The position numbers were made by a program, and so were the translations under genes. 64,000 nucleotides of DNA, taken from positions 930,001-994,000 of the forward strand of contig JAUDYN010000005.1 of assembly GCA_030407005.1 (NCBI GenBank). The letters run 5' to 3'. The notes beneath the pieces were generated by a model, which saw only the letters and a list, made by a program, of their open reading frames with translations, was not told the origin of the DNA and did no database searches. Of the stretch, positions 11,728 to 23,721 are shown piece after piece; within the stretch, counting starts at the first letter, position 1, and every line of letters begins with the position of its first letter. Source of the DNA: Desarmillaria ectypa. Lineage: Eukaryota; Basidiomycota; Agaricomycetes; Agaricales; Physalacriaceae.

Positions 11728-11740
11728 AACAAGAGGGTAA
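11728..11740 (+). other. Gyp-1 polypurine tract
   Basis: AACAAGAGGGTAA abuts the 3' LTR. The less decayed form AACAAGGGGGTAA stands at the same place in Gyp-2 and Gyp-3. Confidence 0.8.
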
Positions 11741-12123
11741 TATTATGATTTTTCCATTATCTTATCTTATCTGAGTCATATCCATAACTCATCCATCTAA
11801 TCAACCATCATTTCTGACTCATATCAACCCACTTGCTGACTGTTACTCTCATTCCCACCAACTGTCACCCTAGACTCCCTCTATTAGACCATTCAACTTT
11901 GACACTATTCCAGCATGGACTGAACTGTTTCATCTAAATATAATGCCATACTTACAGTATATAAGTAGAGTAAAACTCACTATTGTACTCTATCTTTTGA
12001 CTAAATTACACTCATATACTAAAGACCAAGCTTAAGTCTCTAACTGAGTAACTGTTCGAACGCATAACAGCCCAAAGAGATCAGCTTATGTCCCAAGTCA
12101 CATGCTTAAGCAGGGCCATAACA
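11741..12123 (+). repeat. Gyp-1 3' LTR
   Basis: 383 bp ending in AACA. It is 33 bp shorter than the 5' LTR because of two small deletions, one between GACCAT repeats. The U5 hairpin CTGTT...AACAG lies at 12052-12070. Confidence 0.93.
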
Positions 12124-12182
12124 GATTGTAGTTTAGTGAGGTAATTAATTACAGTGAGTCTTCTGTAGTTCGGTTAGGGCCA

Positions 12183-12194
12183 GAGCCCATAACC
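12183..12194 (-). other. Copia-A primer-binding site (half tRNA-iMet type)
   Basis: The minus strand reads GGTTATGGGCTC directly inside the 5' LTR. Its complement GAGCCCATAACC resembles the initiator-Met anticodon arm (CAT anticodon), the internal site used by copia-type elements with a half-tRNA primer. Confidence 0.65.
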
Positions 12195-12492
12195 TGTTAT
12201 AAAAGAGTGTGAAATAGAGGCTATGAGTGCAGTGGTAAACTATGAGACTTGACCATGTGAGAGAGGTGGGAGAGAATATTTTTCTGTATTATTGGTGGGC
12301 TGGTCTGCCTGGTATATATACTACAAGGTGGGTACTTCTAGAATATACTATTATCTACTAGTGTCCATGTCTGACTTATTGCTGAGTGAGTAGACAGACA
12401 GTCAAGTCAAGGAGAAGGTGCATGAAGGTTCATGTGCTTCAACATTGCTCCGATTGCCAGATTGCTATATGCAGCTGAGCACATCTTTAATA
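12195..12492 (-). repeat. Copia-A 5' LTR
   Basis: 298 bp, aligned base for base with 202-499 apart from C/T and G/A changes. It carries a TATA-like TATATATAC stretch near 12312. Confidence 0.9.
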
Positions 12493-12497
12493 CTCTG

Positions 12498-13309
12498 TGC
12501 ATTCCATGCCTTCTCATCTCCATTCCATTAATCCTTCCTCCCTATTATCATCCTGATTGTTGGCCTTCCAGTAGGTATTGATTAGCTCTTTATAGTCTAA
12601 GAGCTTATCCTTATTATACCAGTACTTGATAGTAGGATGTTTCTTGACCAGGTACTGTCATTTATTGTCCCTCTGTTTGGTGTTAATAATGATCATGGCC
12701 ATTGTGGATGACACTATAATAGCTTAGACTTTGACCACTCCTTTTTTAGACTTGAGATATTCAGCAAATACTTCTTGTATGTTGCCTAGATATTTCTCAG
12801 CTGTCCATTGGTTTTTCTCTAGTTTATAGCCTTTTCATTCAATGAGGTAGTCAGTGACCATTCTTAGTGGTTCACCTTTTATGGACTTTGTGGGGTTTGT
12901 CATTGAGAATATGTTCAACTTTGTATTTTTCTTCATCATGTATGATGTCCAATAGAGAAGAAGATGGCTGTCCTTGATTCAAGAATGCTGGAAGAGTGTA
13001 GAGAGTGAGAAGAGTTTTATTAAAAATAAGATATATTTTCCAAGTGAATGAGAGCTTTAGCTTATAGGTGGAGAGACTGTATTTTTTGAGGATAAGAAAG
13101 GGACTGATGCACTTGTCATTGAGTTTCTTCTTGGGCCATGGCAAGTGAAGGTTGATAGTGTCAAGCCAGATCTTTTGTCTGATCTGATATTTGACAGTGG
13201 TTCTCTTTTTCTTATCTTACTAGGTTTTCATCTGTTCTGCTGCCTTCTGTAGAGTAGCCTTGATTTCATCATGAATTTTCTTCATAGTAGACTGAAACAA
13301 TTCTGATAC
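12498..13309 (-). pseudogene. pol: Family-5 gypsy pol end: integrase C-terminus and chromodomain
   Basis: The minus-strand stretch 12872-13144 reads as the GPY/F-type integrase tail (PWPKKKLNDKCISPFLILKK...YKLKLSF) running into a chromodomain start (DEEKYKVEHILNDK). The chromodomain remainder down to 12498 is full of stops. Its PPT and 3' LTR are at 1-201, on the other side of Copia-A. Its upstream part is cut by the LTR at 13310. Confidence 0.8.
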
Positions 13310-13764
13310 TGTTATGATTTCACCTATTTTTCATGCTTATCTTATCTTATCTCATCTTTTATCTAGACACTGATCTTATCACATTCAGTCTCAGTGCCAA
13401 TCATGGATTATAGATCAAATGTCTCATTGTCAGCAAGTGATAATAAGCCATTATGCTATGGCTCATGACAGTCACTCCACTATACCATTGTCTTCATTAT
13501 TTCACACACAGTTATCTGCTACTCACTTCTATTATTAGGACTAGCAGTTTAGTATATAAGTATGATAGCTCTTGCTGTATTATCTCCAGCTTTGGGCTAA
13601 GTTTAATCTATACTAAACTTTCTTGTCAACTTATCCTCTCATTTAAGGGCTAATCCCTAGTCTTGTCTCTTTATTGATAACATTCTAGGACTCATTGGGT
13701 GACTGTACAAATGTGATACAGCCTATTGTTTATCTTTGTTGTTCTGCAGAGTTTAAGTCTAATA
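13310..13764 (+). repeat. Family-5 gypsy 5' LTR
   Basis: 455 bp starting TGTTATGATTTCACC, with TTATC repeats, TATATAAG near 13551, R start AGCTTTGGGCTAA at 13588-13600 and end TAATA. It is followed by a matching PBS, so it is a 5' LTR rather than a solo copy. Confidence 0.85.
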
Positions 13765-13765
13765 A

Positions 13766-13778
13766 TTAGCTTGAAGCT
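13766..13778 (+). other. Family-5 self-complementary primer-binding site
   Basis: TTAGCTTGAAGCT pairs over 13 positions with the R start at 13588-13600, with three G-U pairs. It is the exact complement of the R start AGCTTCAAGCTAA of the Gyp-6 LTR (27875-27887, minus). Confidence 0.65.
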
Positions 13779-13826
13779 TCTCTTTTCTCTTTTCTTCAGT
13801 GACCACCAACACTGTTGAAAACCAAA

Positions 13827-14242
13827 TGCCCTATGAAACCAACATTTTCACCTGCACTTTCTACATTTTAGTGATAGTTATAGAAATAATCATTGAAACT
13901 GATACCTTACTCCTTCTTTTCTTCTGTTATTCCTATAAGCTACACTTGTGGTTTAACTAATTTTAGATCAATCAAAGGAATCCTGTCTCCTGACCCTATA
14001 TCTATCTCTCACACTACTATATCACTGTCTAGCCCCATAGAAGCCTCTTCACCATGCTCCAACCTATATCTGGACCCAAACCCATATTCGGACCTAAAAT
14101 AATCCAGAACCTGGAGAATCCTTGAAACATTGAAAATAACATTACCAAAGAAGAATGATACATCCTCATCAAAGAAGGCCCCATCCTAGAAAACCTATGA
14201 ACTGAGTCTGAGGATAGTAATATCCCAAGCTGATTTGGACTG
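13827..14242 (+). pseudogene. Family-5 ORF1, N-terminal part
   Basis: An ATG at 13827 opens a frame that is strongly hydrophobic within its first 35 codons (FYILVIVIEIII, then LLLLFFCY). This is the position where the transmembrane segment of ORF1 lies in other families. Downstream a Ser/acid-rich stretch (ESEDSN near 14205) is readable. The fragment stops at the Gyp-E1 LTR. Joining it at the GACTG duplication to the minus strand of 59210-58938 keeps the frame open, so that piece is probably its continuation. Confidence 0.5.
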
Positions 14243-14638
14243 TGTTACAGCCCTGTCTAGCATGTGACTTGAGACATAGGCTTCTCTCTGGGCTGTCTCA
14301 CATTCAGACAATCACCTGTTTAGTGAGAGTTGGGCTTGGTCTTCAGTATAGTGGAGTAGAAGGTATATGATTGTAATTTAGTCAAAAGGTAGAGTACAAG
14401 TGTGAAAACTACTCTACTTATATACTGAAGTTACAGCATTATTAATAGATGAAACAGTAAGGTTTGCATGAGGAAACCTTGAGAAAGCTGGATGATTGTG
14501 ATCCAATAGAGACAAATGGGGGTGACAACCATGCAGAACTGGGATGGTTGTTAGTGAATGCATCAATGCTGAGTGAGATAATATGTACTGTGTCATGGAT
14601 ATGACTGGATAAGATAAGATAATAGAAAAATTGTAACA
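14243..14638 (-). repeat. Gyp-E1 3' LTR
   Basis: 396 bp; on the minus strand it runs from TGTTACAATTT to CTGTAACA. It differs from the 5' LTR (23722-24116) at scattered C/T and G/A sites. Confidence 0.92.
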
Positions 14639-14653
14639 TTATCCCCTTGTTAA
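14639..14653 (-). other. Gyp-E1 polypurine tract
   Basis: The minus strand reads AACAAGGGGATAA directly before the 3' LTR. Confidence 0.8.
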
Positions 14654-17600
14654 AGTAGTCATCCTGACTGCTAAGGTTCTTCTTCAGAGGTTTTGAGTTG
14701 CGATTTTACTTGACTGATCCAGTATTGATTGATCAGTTGCTTCTATACATTCTTGTCTGGGTTTATGATCCATTTTTTATATCCATCCTTGCATTGAGCA
14801 AGATATGTGATATCACTATTTTTGAAGTATTTATGGTCCACTATTTTGTCCTTGGTTGCGATTTTTGGATGGTATAAGGCTTGGTTAATGTTAGCTTTGT
14901 ATTCTGTGATTATTTCCATGGCATTTGTCATTTCTGTTTCTTGAACCCAAGAGTTATATTCTCTTGTCCATCCTTTCCACTTTACAAGATAGTCTGTGAC
15001 TTCCTTGGATGGTTGTCCTCTTTTGGTGCATACTCAATGAGTGCAAGAGTCTAAGACTTCTTCAATTTCATATTCCTCTTGACCATCGATGAGGTCTGGA
15101 GAAGAGGGTAGTAGTTGTTCTTGGTTTGAGAATAAAGATGCAATATATGGAGTCAACAATTTCTCATTAAATTGGGGGCATATCTTTCAGTGGGGTGGCA
15201 ACTTTAGCTTGTATGCTGCCATTCTGAATTTCTCAACAACTTCAAATGGTCCCATTCATTTGTCATCCAGTTTTTTCTTTGGTTGTGGAAGATGAAGGTT
15301 GGTGGTATAAAGCCAAACCTTGTCGCTGACTTGATATTCTCTGGATATCTGTTTTCATTTGTCATATTATGCCTTCATTTGCATTGCCACTTTTTCCAGT
15401 GCATCATGGACTTCCTTGTGGACTTTAACCATAGTATCTGTAAACATTACTGCTGCAGGGTTTGCGAAACTGGTTTTTTGGATTGACTCAGGGATGAGTC
15501 AGGGGTTTCATCCATATAGGGTCATAAAGGGACTTTTGCCAGTTGCTGAATGAACTTGATTGTTGTGGGCAAACTCGGTGAGTGATAACCATATGACCCA
15601 GTCAGTCTGACAGTAATTGATGAAGATTTGAAGGTATTTTTCAACCTCCTGGTTGACTCATTCTGTCTATCTGTTGGTCTGTGGATAATATGTGGTGGGT
15701 GCATTTTGCATGATGTTCAGCATTTGGTAGAGTTCCTTCATGAAAGCCAACATGAATTGAGGTCCTCAATCTGAGATGACCACTTGGAGCATTCCATGTT
15801 TGGTGTAGACATGATTTCGGAGCATAAGGGCCCATCCTTCTGCCAATAGCTCTTCATGACATGGTATGAGGAGTATGTTTTTGGAAAAATGATCCACAAT
15901 GATGAGTAAGGCATCATAGCCTTCTGATTCTGGAAGACTGGTAACCATATTGACTGAGATATGGGTCCAGGGGGTATCTGGGATTGTATTGGGATGGAGA
16001 GGGGCAGCTTTCACATGTGTGTCATTCTTCATCCTTTAGCATGTTTCACACCCCTTGATATAGGATTCAATGTCTTTTTTCATCTTTGGCCACTAATATT
16101 CCTGTAGAATGAGTTCCTTGGTTTTTGTGATACCTGGATGTCCAGCAGTAATATAGTCAAGGAATTGTGCCATGATTTCTCCATGTAGATGTGCATTTCA
16201 AGGAATATAGACATGTCCATTGTACCATAATAACTCATCCTCCTTGGTGATTCCATATTCATGGTTAAGGGATTTTTCAATTTCCTGGTCCCACTGTTCC
16301 TTCTGTCTGATTGCATCTCTTATATGCATTATTCATTCTTTGGTGGTGGGCAGTATTAGTGTCCAGAAATGTTTGGGAGTGAGAACTACTATGTCTTGAT
16401 TATCCTCTTTTCCTTAGTCATGATCATCTCATTGACTGAGTAAGTCAGCTTTTTTGTTGGCAATTCCAGCTTTATGCTGAAGGGTAAAATGGTATTCAGC
16501 CAGCTTGGTGACCCATCGAGCTTGTCATTGGTTCAACTTCTGGGGTTTCCAGAAGTATTGGAGATTTTGGTGATCTGTCCAAATTTCAATGGTCTCTTTA
16601 GTACCCATGAGATAGTGATGCTATTCCTCTAAGGCTAGCATAATGGCCAGCAATTCTTTGTCATAGATTTTATGATTGTGTTTCATGACCATTAATGCTT
16701 TGGACATGAAGATGACCAGTCTCCATTTGCCATTCTGTTCTTGGCTTAGTATGGCTCCAATAGCCCCATTGCTGGAATCAACATCTACTTGGAATTTCCC
16801 ATCATCGGAGGGAATAGTTAGGATGATGTTTGTGATCATCAACTTCTTCAGTTGTGAAAATGCTTGTTTCTGGTCTGGTCCCCAAGTCCAGTCTACTTTT
16901 CTGGTTAGCTGGGTGAGGGGTCATATGATTTTGGAGTAATTGTGAATGAATTTTCTGTAAAAGTTGGTAAATCCTAGGAAGGATTGGAGCTCCTTCTTCT
17001 TTATGGGAGTGGGCCACTCTGCAATTCTGGTGACCTTGATAGGGTCCATGTGAATCATATTTTCACTGATGATGACTCCAAGGTATTTGGTTTTGAGTAC
17101 CTCAAACTCACATTTCTCTGCTTTGAGAAATAACTTGTTTTCTTGTAGACATTGGAGAACTTGTTGAACAATGATGCGATGTTCAGTCAACAATTTCATG
17201 AATATGAGAATGTTGTCGAGATAGATGGTTACTTTTTCTCCAGCAATGAGATCTTTGAAGATATCATTCATCATCCATTGAAAAGTTGCCAGAGAGTTGG
17301 TAAGACCAAAGAACATGACCATTGGCTCGAAGAGACCTTAGTTAGTTCTAAATGTGGCTTTTTCTTCATCTCCTTCTCAAATTCATACATTGTTATATCC
17401 CTATTGAATGTCTAGTTTGGAGAAGTATTTCACTCCTCATAATTTATCAATGAGTTTGGATATCAATGGCAGGGGATAACGATTTTTGATTGTCATTTCA
17501 TTGAGTTTGCAGTAATCCTGAACAGGATGTAATGAGCCATCCTTTTTCTTGATGAAGAAGAAAGAAGAGATGAAGGGGGATTTAGAGGGGCAGTTTTGTC

Positions 17601-17954
17601 CTAAATTGAGATCTCATCAAGGAATTTATTGAGTTGCTCTTGCTCATTTTGATTGAGCAGATAAATCTTGCAGTCTAACGTGGATTTGGCATTAGGAGTT
17701 AGCTTGATTGCATGATCCCAAGGTTTTTGGTCAGGTAATTCATCAAAGCTTTCTTTAGAGAACAAGTCTCTAAAGCTTTGATACTGAGGAGGCACAAGCT
17801 CCTCAAAAGTCTTTTTGGGTTTTTCTGCATTTGTGGCTGCCACCAATTTATTTGCATGGTGTACTGCTCAAAGTATGATTTCTTCTTGCATGTTTATGGC
17901 AAGGATAGTTTCTCCTTCCTCTAGTTCTTCATCCCACCTGTCTTCATCATCTGC
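14654..17954 (-). pseudogene. pol: Gyp-E1 pol, 3' part: RT, RNase H, integrase, chromodomain
   Basis: On the minus strand, RT starts near 17850 (PPQYQSFRDLFSKESFDELP) and the catalytic box reads YLDN (about 17215-17226), so the second Asp is replaced. RNase H (VDVDSSNGAIGAILSQEQ) lies at about 16621-16842. The integrase finger is near 16030-16150, the DDE core at about 15640-16032, and a GPY/F-like tail at about 15200-15330. A chromodomain (EEYEIEEVLDS) lies near 15000-15100. Stops are dispersed. The 5' part of pol lies beyond S1 at 19338. Confidence 0.88.
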
Positions 17955-19333
17955 TGATATGCTGTCTACGCATTCACACCTAGATTTTGCGATTTTGTAA
18001 CAATACTATTGCACATCTATCCTATACTAGTGATACATAGAGGACTATAGCTGAGGCTTTGAGCTGATAGTTAAAAGCAGTAAGCAACTGGTAGAGCCAG
18101 GACTTAGATGCAACACCATTAGTGGGTTAAATCTACCAGCCGGCCAGACTAGTAACTCGAATGCTAGCAGGACTAAGTGAAATACAGCCACTAGCAAACA
18201 AAGGATGCTACTAGCACACAAAAACCAGGAGCAGAGTACACAGATCTCGTCAAGTTCTGTCACTAGCAGCCTAGACTGGGCATAAACGCCTAAGTCAGGA
18301 TAACTAGTCACATGGCAATCTTGAAACAGGACTTAGAAATAAATTAGGAATGGATTAACCTTGAGCCCAGATCCGACTATTTCAATATAGATCTCTTATG
18401 ATCGATACTAGTGGAGCCAGACTGCACCCTCGATCATAATCGGATAGCTGTTACAGGTACCAATATCCGGATATTCATATAACCATGTTACTAGGGCATG
18501 TAGTTGTGCCAAGAGCGTGGAAAGACCAATTATGGAGTCTCTAGACCAAATATTTGAAAAGAAAACAGACTAGACCAACTATTGTGTGATTACTCACCAT
18601 TATTTGTGACTAGCCAAGAAATCCTTACCAATATACCCTATACCCAGATGATATTTATAGTTCTGCCTCAGTAGTATATAAGTAGTGGGATGGGTGCTCA
18701 TGCAAAGCAGGCAAGCCATCCCCGCAGTTGAGCCCTCACTGGTAGTAACTGGTGTCCCCAATTAAAGGCTTTTGTGCTTAACCTTGATGAAGTGATTAAT
18801 AGTCGTTAAGTCACCCATAGAATTGCATTGAATTGAAGTCCATTAGAGTCACTGTTGTGTCCTGCAAAAATCTGGAGTGTTTTGAAGTTAGTTCAAGCAA
18901 AGTTCTTGGAGTTATAGTTTATTCTTAGGCCAAGAGCGCCACTAGTTAGCCAAGAGTGCCACTAGTCAGCCAAGAGTGCGACTGGTCAAGTGTTTATCAC
19001 TTGTAGGAAGCAGTATAGGGCCAAGAGCACCACCAGTCTGAAGCAGTTTCAGTCAGAATGAGCACAGTAGCTCAAACCAAGTCACTCTTATCCAATTGTG
19101 TCTTACCCACCCCACTAGTATGAGTAGTACTTTGTATAACTCACTGGTAACGAATAAAACATCTTTAAGACAATTGTACTTGATTATTGAAGTCTGCAGA
19201 GTGCTTCCATCATACTCGAAACTGCCTGAATTTAATATTGGTCATTAAGTGTAGAGTAGTAAGAGGTTTAGTGTGATTGGTGTTCATTGCCATTCTCTAA
19301 TTCTTTTGTCACTCGCTGTTACCAAGCACATCA
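17955..19333 (+). repeat. S1: 1.38-kb solo LTR of a different element family
   Basis: TG...CA ends with imperfect inverted termini (TGATATGC ... GCACATCA). Flanks CTGC (17951-17954) and CCAC (19334-19337) fit a 4-bp duplication CCGC with CpG decay on opposite strands. It interrupts the protease-RT spacer of Gyp-E1 between codons that are contiguous in other copies. A TATATAAG box lies near 18677 on the plus strand. No coding frame was recognised. A second copy is at 25014-25963, and Gyp-E2 begins the same insertion at 63993. Confidence 0.75.
18929..18988 (+). repeat. Three 20-bp tandem repeats inside S1
   Basis: Three adjacent units follow GCCAAGAGYGCSACTRGTYA (18929, 18949, 18969), and a fourth diverged unit starts at 19020. 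The second S copy lacks this segment. Confidence 0.85.
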
Positions 19334-19337
19334 CCAC

Positions 19338-21137
19338 ATCAGGAAGGGTGAAATGATTCTTGATACAATGACACCATCTAAATGTCATTGATCCTGCTTT
19401 CCAGTTGACCAATGGGTTATGGTGTTTAAGCCAGTCATGACCCAAGTATACAGTTTTGGAACCCAAGTCAGTGACTGCAAGGTTGATTTGTTTAATGTGG
19501 TCTCCAATGGTCATGCAGAGTTCCATGAATTTGGTTATGTCTCCTGCTTTATTATGGGTTCTGTCAGCATTGTAGATGGGTATTGGAGCAGCAGCTTTTC
19601 TAGTGTCCAACTGGTGTTGTTAGACATAGGTTCAGTTGATAGAGCTGCCAGTGCATCCACTATCCAACAATGCATGGGTTGTTAATGTTTTCTTCCTAGT
19701 ACAGGGAGCAAGTTGGATATCCACTAAGAAGTCCTATCTGGAACTTTTGGTACCTCAGGTATACCGAATCAGTTCATGAAGTTTGTAGAGTTGTTCATGT
19801 GCTGAACTCTCTTCATTGTTTAAGCTCTGGATGAGCTCATCAGTAATCTCTTCAAGTCATTTGGGATAAACCCAAGTGGAGAGAACAGCCTTGGAGACTG
19901 CCAAGTTCTTGGTGGCATGAATAGCATGTAGAGTCCAATCAACTCCAAATGGCTTATACCACACATGATCAGGTACCCCTGTGACCAGTGGGATTTTGGG
20001 AATTGGTACCCCCTTGTTAGGCAGGATTTTGGGTGTCAGGGTTCTGGCTTTGGACTGTTTTGCTTCCCATTGTAGGAAAGCCATGTCATCCTCTTCATTG
20101 AGTACTTCAACAACAGTGGTTTTTCTGTTAAAGTGCCCCCTCTTTACCACCTGGGCACTAGCAGGTTCCTGTCCTATGGCTGTTGTGAGTACTACCAGTG
20201 ATGGGCAATAGGCAGTTGCACTCCAATCTTTAGGGATGTCAACTAGCAAAGTTGGCATTCATTCCACATTGTTGGAGTCAGGATCTGCTGGTACCAGCAG
20301 CTCAACTGATACCTTCTCCTCTGAGTCAGGGGGCTTGCTACCATATCCCTGGTTAGCACTTTCCTTGATGGAGCTAGACTGAGGTCTTGCCAGACTCAGC
20401 CAAACTTTCAGATCCTGTTTTGGATGCCCCCTTTTTACCACCTGAGTGCTAGCAGCTTCCTTCTGTTCTTTGGCTTAAGTTGCTTTCAGAACTCAAATGA
20501 CATCAGAAGGATGCTGGACTTATCTTGATGTGTCTGAGGTTCCACTACTACCCATTCTGGCAGAGTACTTGGAGATGGTACCAGGTGCAAATATAAATAC
20601 CATCATTATGGTCAGTTCTGCTATCTGGTTTCTCCCAACTAGACCAGATAGCATGTGGCCTTGGCTCTGGCCTTGGTAGGTGCTTGTTCCCCCCACCAAC
20701 CCTGGTGAGGTTGATGGACTTAGCTTCCTAAGCAGGAGTGCTGAGGTGTTTGGACTTCTGAGAGGTCCAAGGATGTCTTGCCTACTTGCCCCTGTCTGCA
20801 ATTTTATCCACATATCTGGTGAGCCTATCAAAGTAGACTCAGTGGACTTTGTGGCAGTGCTAACACCACCTAGCAAATTCTGCACCTTGTCAGGGGCTCA
20901 GGATTCACTATAGATTATGGTGTCAGTTTCTTTCAGGAGTGTGACATACCTGTTTATGTTTGATTCTTTGGTGTTCTTTGGCTTTGACAACTGTGACAAA
21001 GTTGTATATTTAAGCAGAGTATGTAAATGTCTGTGTTTATGATAATTAGTCTGACCTGCAGAAGCTGAGGACTCACCACTAGGAGACATGGTCAAGCAAG
21101 GGGAATCAAACTCTTGTCGACCTAATCTTTTGTCTCC
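19338..21137 (-). pseudogene. pol: Gyp-E1 pol, 5' part: linker and protease
   Basis: Mirror image of 62189-63988. On the minus strand it starts in the -1 frame relative to gag, runs through a Ser/Thr/Pro-rich linker and reaches the protease motif DSGCTGSSI at about 19640-19666. The post-protease block TDLGSKTVYLGHDWL lies near 19420-19455. S1 then interrupts it. Stops include TGA at Arg positions. Confidence 0.85.
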
Positions 21138-22636
21138 TCAATTTTGGTCATAGGTGGCACCACTTTATTAGTGGGCCCTACTGACCTAACATCCCTGAAC
21201 TCTTTTCTTCTAGGGCAATCCTTTGCCAGGTGACCCTTTTCATCGCATCTGAAGCATTGGCCTTCCACTTTTCATTGGTTGATTTCCATGGGCTTGCCCA
21301 CCCCTCCATACATTGTCCACCAACCAGTTCCAGAATCCTGACTAACCCCTGCATTAGCAGTTGGCTTTGGAGCTGAGAAACTTATTGCCCCAGCGATGGC
21401 TTTGCTGCTGGGGTGCTGTTGTTGCTGAGGGTTGAGATGGGAGTCCTTCTTCTGACTGTCCCAGAGCATCCCAGTGGTCTGGTCAAAGACCCACTTTCTT
21501 TGGTGCTCCTCATACATTTGTAAGATGTGCTCTTTCCACTCCAGATATGAGTGCGGAATGTTGACACCCATATTTGAGATGAAGGTCATATAGGAGGATG
21601 GTACTCCTAGTTGGATGGCCTTCACCATGGTGCTATGCTCATTTTCATCAGTCTATCAGCCTGCCAATTGGCTTCCTCTTCCAGCTTCTGGAAGTAATGG
21701 GAGGTGGGCTGCATCCCCATCCAGAGGCCAAACATCTGCTTCTCATAGATTTCTTTGATTGCAGGATCTCTGAATTGGTGAGAGACCATTTTAATGAAGT
21801 CATCCTAGGTGGGATATTGAAAGTGGGCAGCAGTGCCATCATAAGCATCACTGACCCAGAATTCAGGTCTCTTGTAGACTCACCAGTCCTTGGCAGCCCC
21901 TTCAAAGTGCAAGGTTGTGAATAATATCAGGTGCGATGGCACCTGGAAATAGTGTCAGAACACTTTGAAGTAGGCAATGTAATTGCCTATGAAGCATTCG
22001 ATATCATCATGGTCCTCTCAGAATAGATTGGGGGTCTTTATGAGGATAAGTTTAATACCCAGATATAGGGCATCATTGGACATATTTCTGACAGGATTAG
22101 GGATAGGATCAGGAGGTCCTCTTCCAGAGGGCAGTCTTGGGATCAAAAATTGATCTGGCTGTGGACTGGGGTAGCCTCTTGGCAGCTCCATCAGTCTTCC
22201 TCTTTTAGGCTCCTTTCCTTTCTCATTTTCATGAAGATATTCTGCCATCAGCTTCTGGGTGGCTTCTTCAGTGAGTTCTTAGTGCATCTTCTGTATGCAT
22301 TGTTCCTTTTCAGCCAATGCAGTCCTTGTGTGCTGCCGAAGTTCTTCTGTCATTTTTGGGATTGATGATGGTCCTGCAGGGGTGGGGTCTACAGGTGCTA
22401 TGTCAGCTTCAGTGCTTTCTCCTGTGCCTGTGAATAGGAGGCTACCACCCTGATAGGGGTGATAACCTTGTTGATGTGCCTGATTGTATGGTGGTGAATC
22501 GGGCAGAGGCTGTGGTCTTGTGATCAGGGTGTCAGGAGAATAGTCAGGATAATTCATGTATTGGGGCTGATAGTATCCCAGCCCATCATACTGCCTGTAA
22601 TCATAACTAAGCTTCTTATAATTGGACATCAAGTCC
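21122..22636 (-). pseudogene. gag: Gyp-E1 gag
   Basis: Mirror image of the Gyp-E2 gag. A capsid core with FEGAAKD (near 21890) and WVFDQTTGM (near 21480) precedes a CCHC knuckle at 21215-21256. The frame ends at UAG (21122-21124), and the junction hairpin lies at about 21090-21122. Confidence 0.88.
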
Positions 22637-23663
22637 ATTTTCCTCCCTTCTGGCAAGTTCCAGTCACCATAGCTGTTGAAGGGAGCAACCCAGCTCCTAT
22701 TGCTCCTCTGCCATCCTTGGGTATAGCCCTGATACCAAGTCGCTGATGGCAGGGCAATAAAGCTTCCAGTTCCTATTAATATGGATCCAGGCATGGATTG
22801 TGGCATTGGGGATGGAACCCTATATTAGATCGCCTCTGTTAAGAGCCAGCCACTCATCCATATTGGGACAGAGCTGTGGCCAGTCCATTCTGGCTTCAAT
22901 GTTGGCCCTTCAAAATTTCCAGGTGGCAGATATGATGGGGCTGAGTATTTGTTGATCAATGTCAGTGAGGGTGGGCTAGGTGTGATTGGTCCTATTGAGA
23001 TTGAAGGGACTGTCAGGGGGGAGAGGAGTGATCTTGGCCATGGCATTAGAGCTCCCATCAGAGTTGCTGGAGAGTTCAATGATGGAGAGTGAGAAGAAGG
23101 AGTTGGTTCCTCCTCAGGGCCAGGAGTCTTGTTCTCAGGCCCAGGGTCCATATAGGTGGTTACAATCCATTCTGGGATCATCAGAGTGTAGGGGCCTGAA
23201 GTATGGCCAGGCAGGGGTAGGGAAACAGGGATGACAGGGAAGGGAGTATGGGGGTAGGGGTCCTCAATCTGAGATCAAATGTCCCATGTGTATTCTTGGG
23301 CAGAGGTGATGGTGGGTCATTCCAGCTAGTATGTGGCTGGGCCTGGGGTCGGGACCCCATTATTGGTGGCCTCATCATCATCAGAGGTGGCTGAGAAATA
23401 GACCCAGAGATGAGAGAGTGGAATTTCTTCTCATTCACCCAGTCAGGCAGGAGAACTCTCCTGGGAAGGACATGATCTGAGTGTCAGGGAGGGCAGGGAG
23501 GAAGTTGTGGTAAGCAGCGAGGTCACCACTCTTGTCATAGTAGGGTTCAAACTTCTTTTTTGTATGTTAATATGAGAAGAGCAGTAAAGATGATGATAAG
23601 TGCAGCACCACTGATTACAATGCTGAGAGGGATTGTTTTTCAGTTTTTATTCTCTTTGAGCAT
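22636..23663 (-). pseudogene. Gyp-E1 ORF1 (transmembrane leader ORF)
   Basis: Mirror image of 59663-60690. The hydrophobic segment IVISGAALIIIFTALLILTY lies near 23570-23630 on the minus strand. The MDEWLALNRGD block is near 22840-22870. Stops and at least one frameshift are present. Confidence 0.55.
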
Positions 23664-23708
23664 ATGTTGGGGCTTCTTTTATGGCTAGCATAGAAGGAGC
23701 AGTATGAA

Positions 23709-23721
23709 ACCTTTCGACTAA
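23709..23721 (-). other. Gyp-E1 self-complementary primer-binding site
   Basis: The minus strand reads TTAGTCGAAAGGT directly after the 5' LTR. It pairs with the R start ACCTTTTGACTAA at 23857-23869 (minus). Confidence 0.75.

Larger units (their letters stand above)
4640..12123 (+). mobile_element. Gyp-1: full-length chromodomain Ty3/gypsy element
   Basis: A 5' LTR (4640-5055) and a 3' LTR (11741-12123) are flanked by a perfect 5-bp target duplication, GATTG at 4635-4639 and 12124-12128. The internal order is PBS, ORF1, gag, hairpin, pol with chromodomain, polypurine tract. It sits in the 5' leader of Copia-A. Stops are mostly TGA where relatives have Arg. A deletion joins ORF1 to gag near 6045. 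Confidence 0.95.
202..12492 (-). mobile_element. Copia-A: Ty1/copia retrotransposon, split by Gyp-1
   Basis: Two 298-bp LTRs (202-499 and 12195-12492) bound an internal region of about 4.2 kb on the minus strand once the plus-strand insertion 4640-12123 is removed. The order gag, protease, integrase, RT, RNase H is the Pseudoviridae order. The target-site duplication is CTTTG on the left and CTCTG on the right, differing by one C/T change. The element entered a family-5 gypsy copy near its 3' end. All coding parts carry stops. Confidence 0.9.

Noticed and set aside
12498..13309. Independent chromodomain (HP1-like) host gene
   Set aside because: It is continuous with an integrase tail and has its PPT and LTR at 1-201 across the Copia-A insertion.
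15089..15553. Plus-strand open frames over Gyp-E1 pol
   Set aside because: They are antisense shadows of the integrase tail and chromodomain on the minus strand.
18929..18988. CRISPR-like repeats
   Set aside because: The 20-bp units are directly adjacent without spacers and lie inside an LTR of a eukaryotic element.
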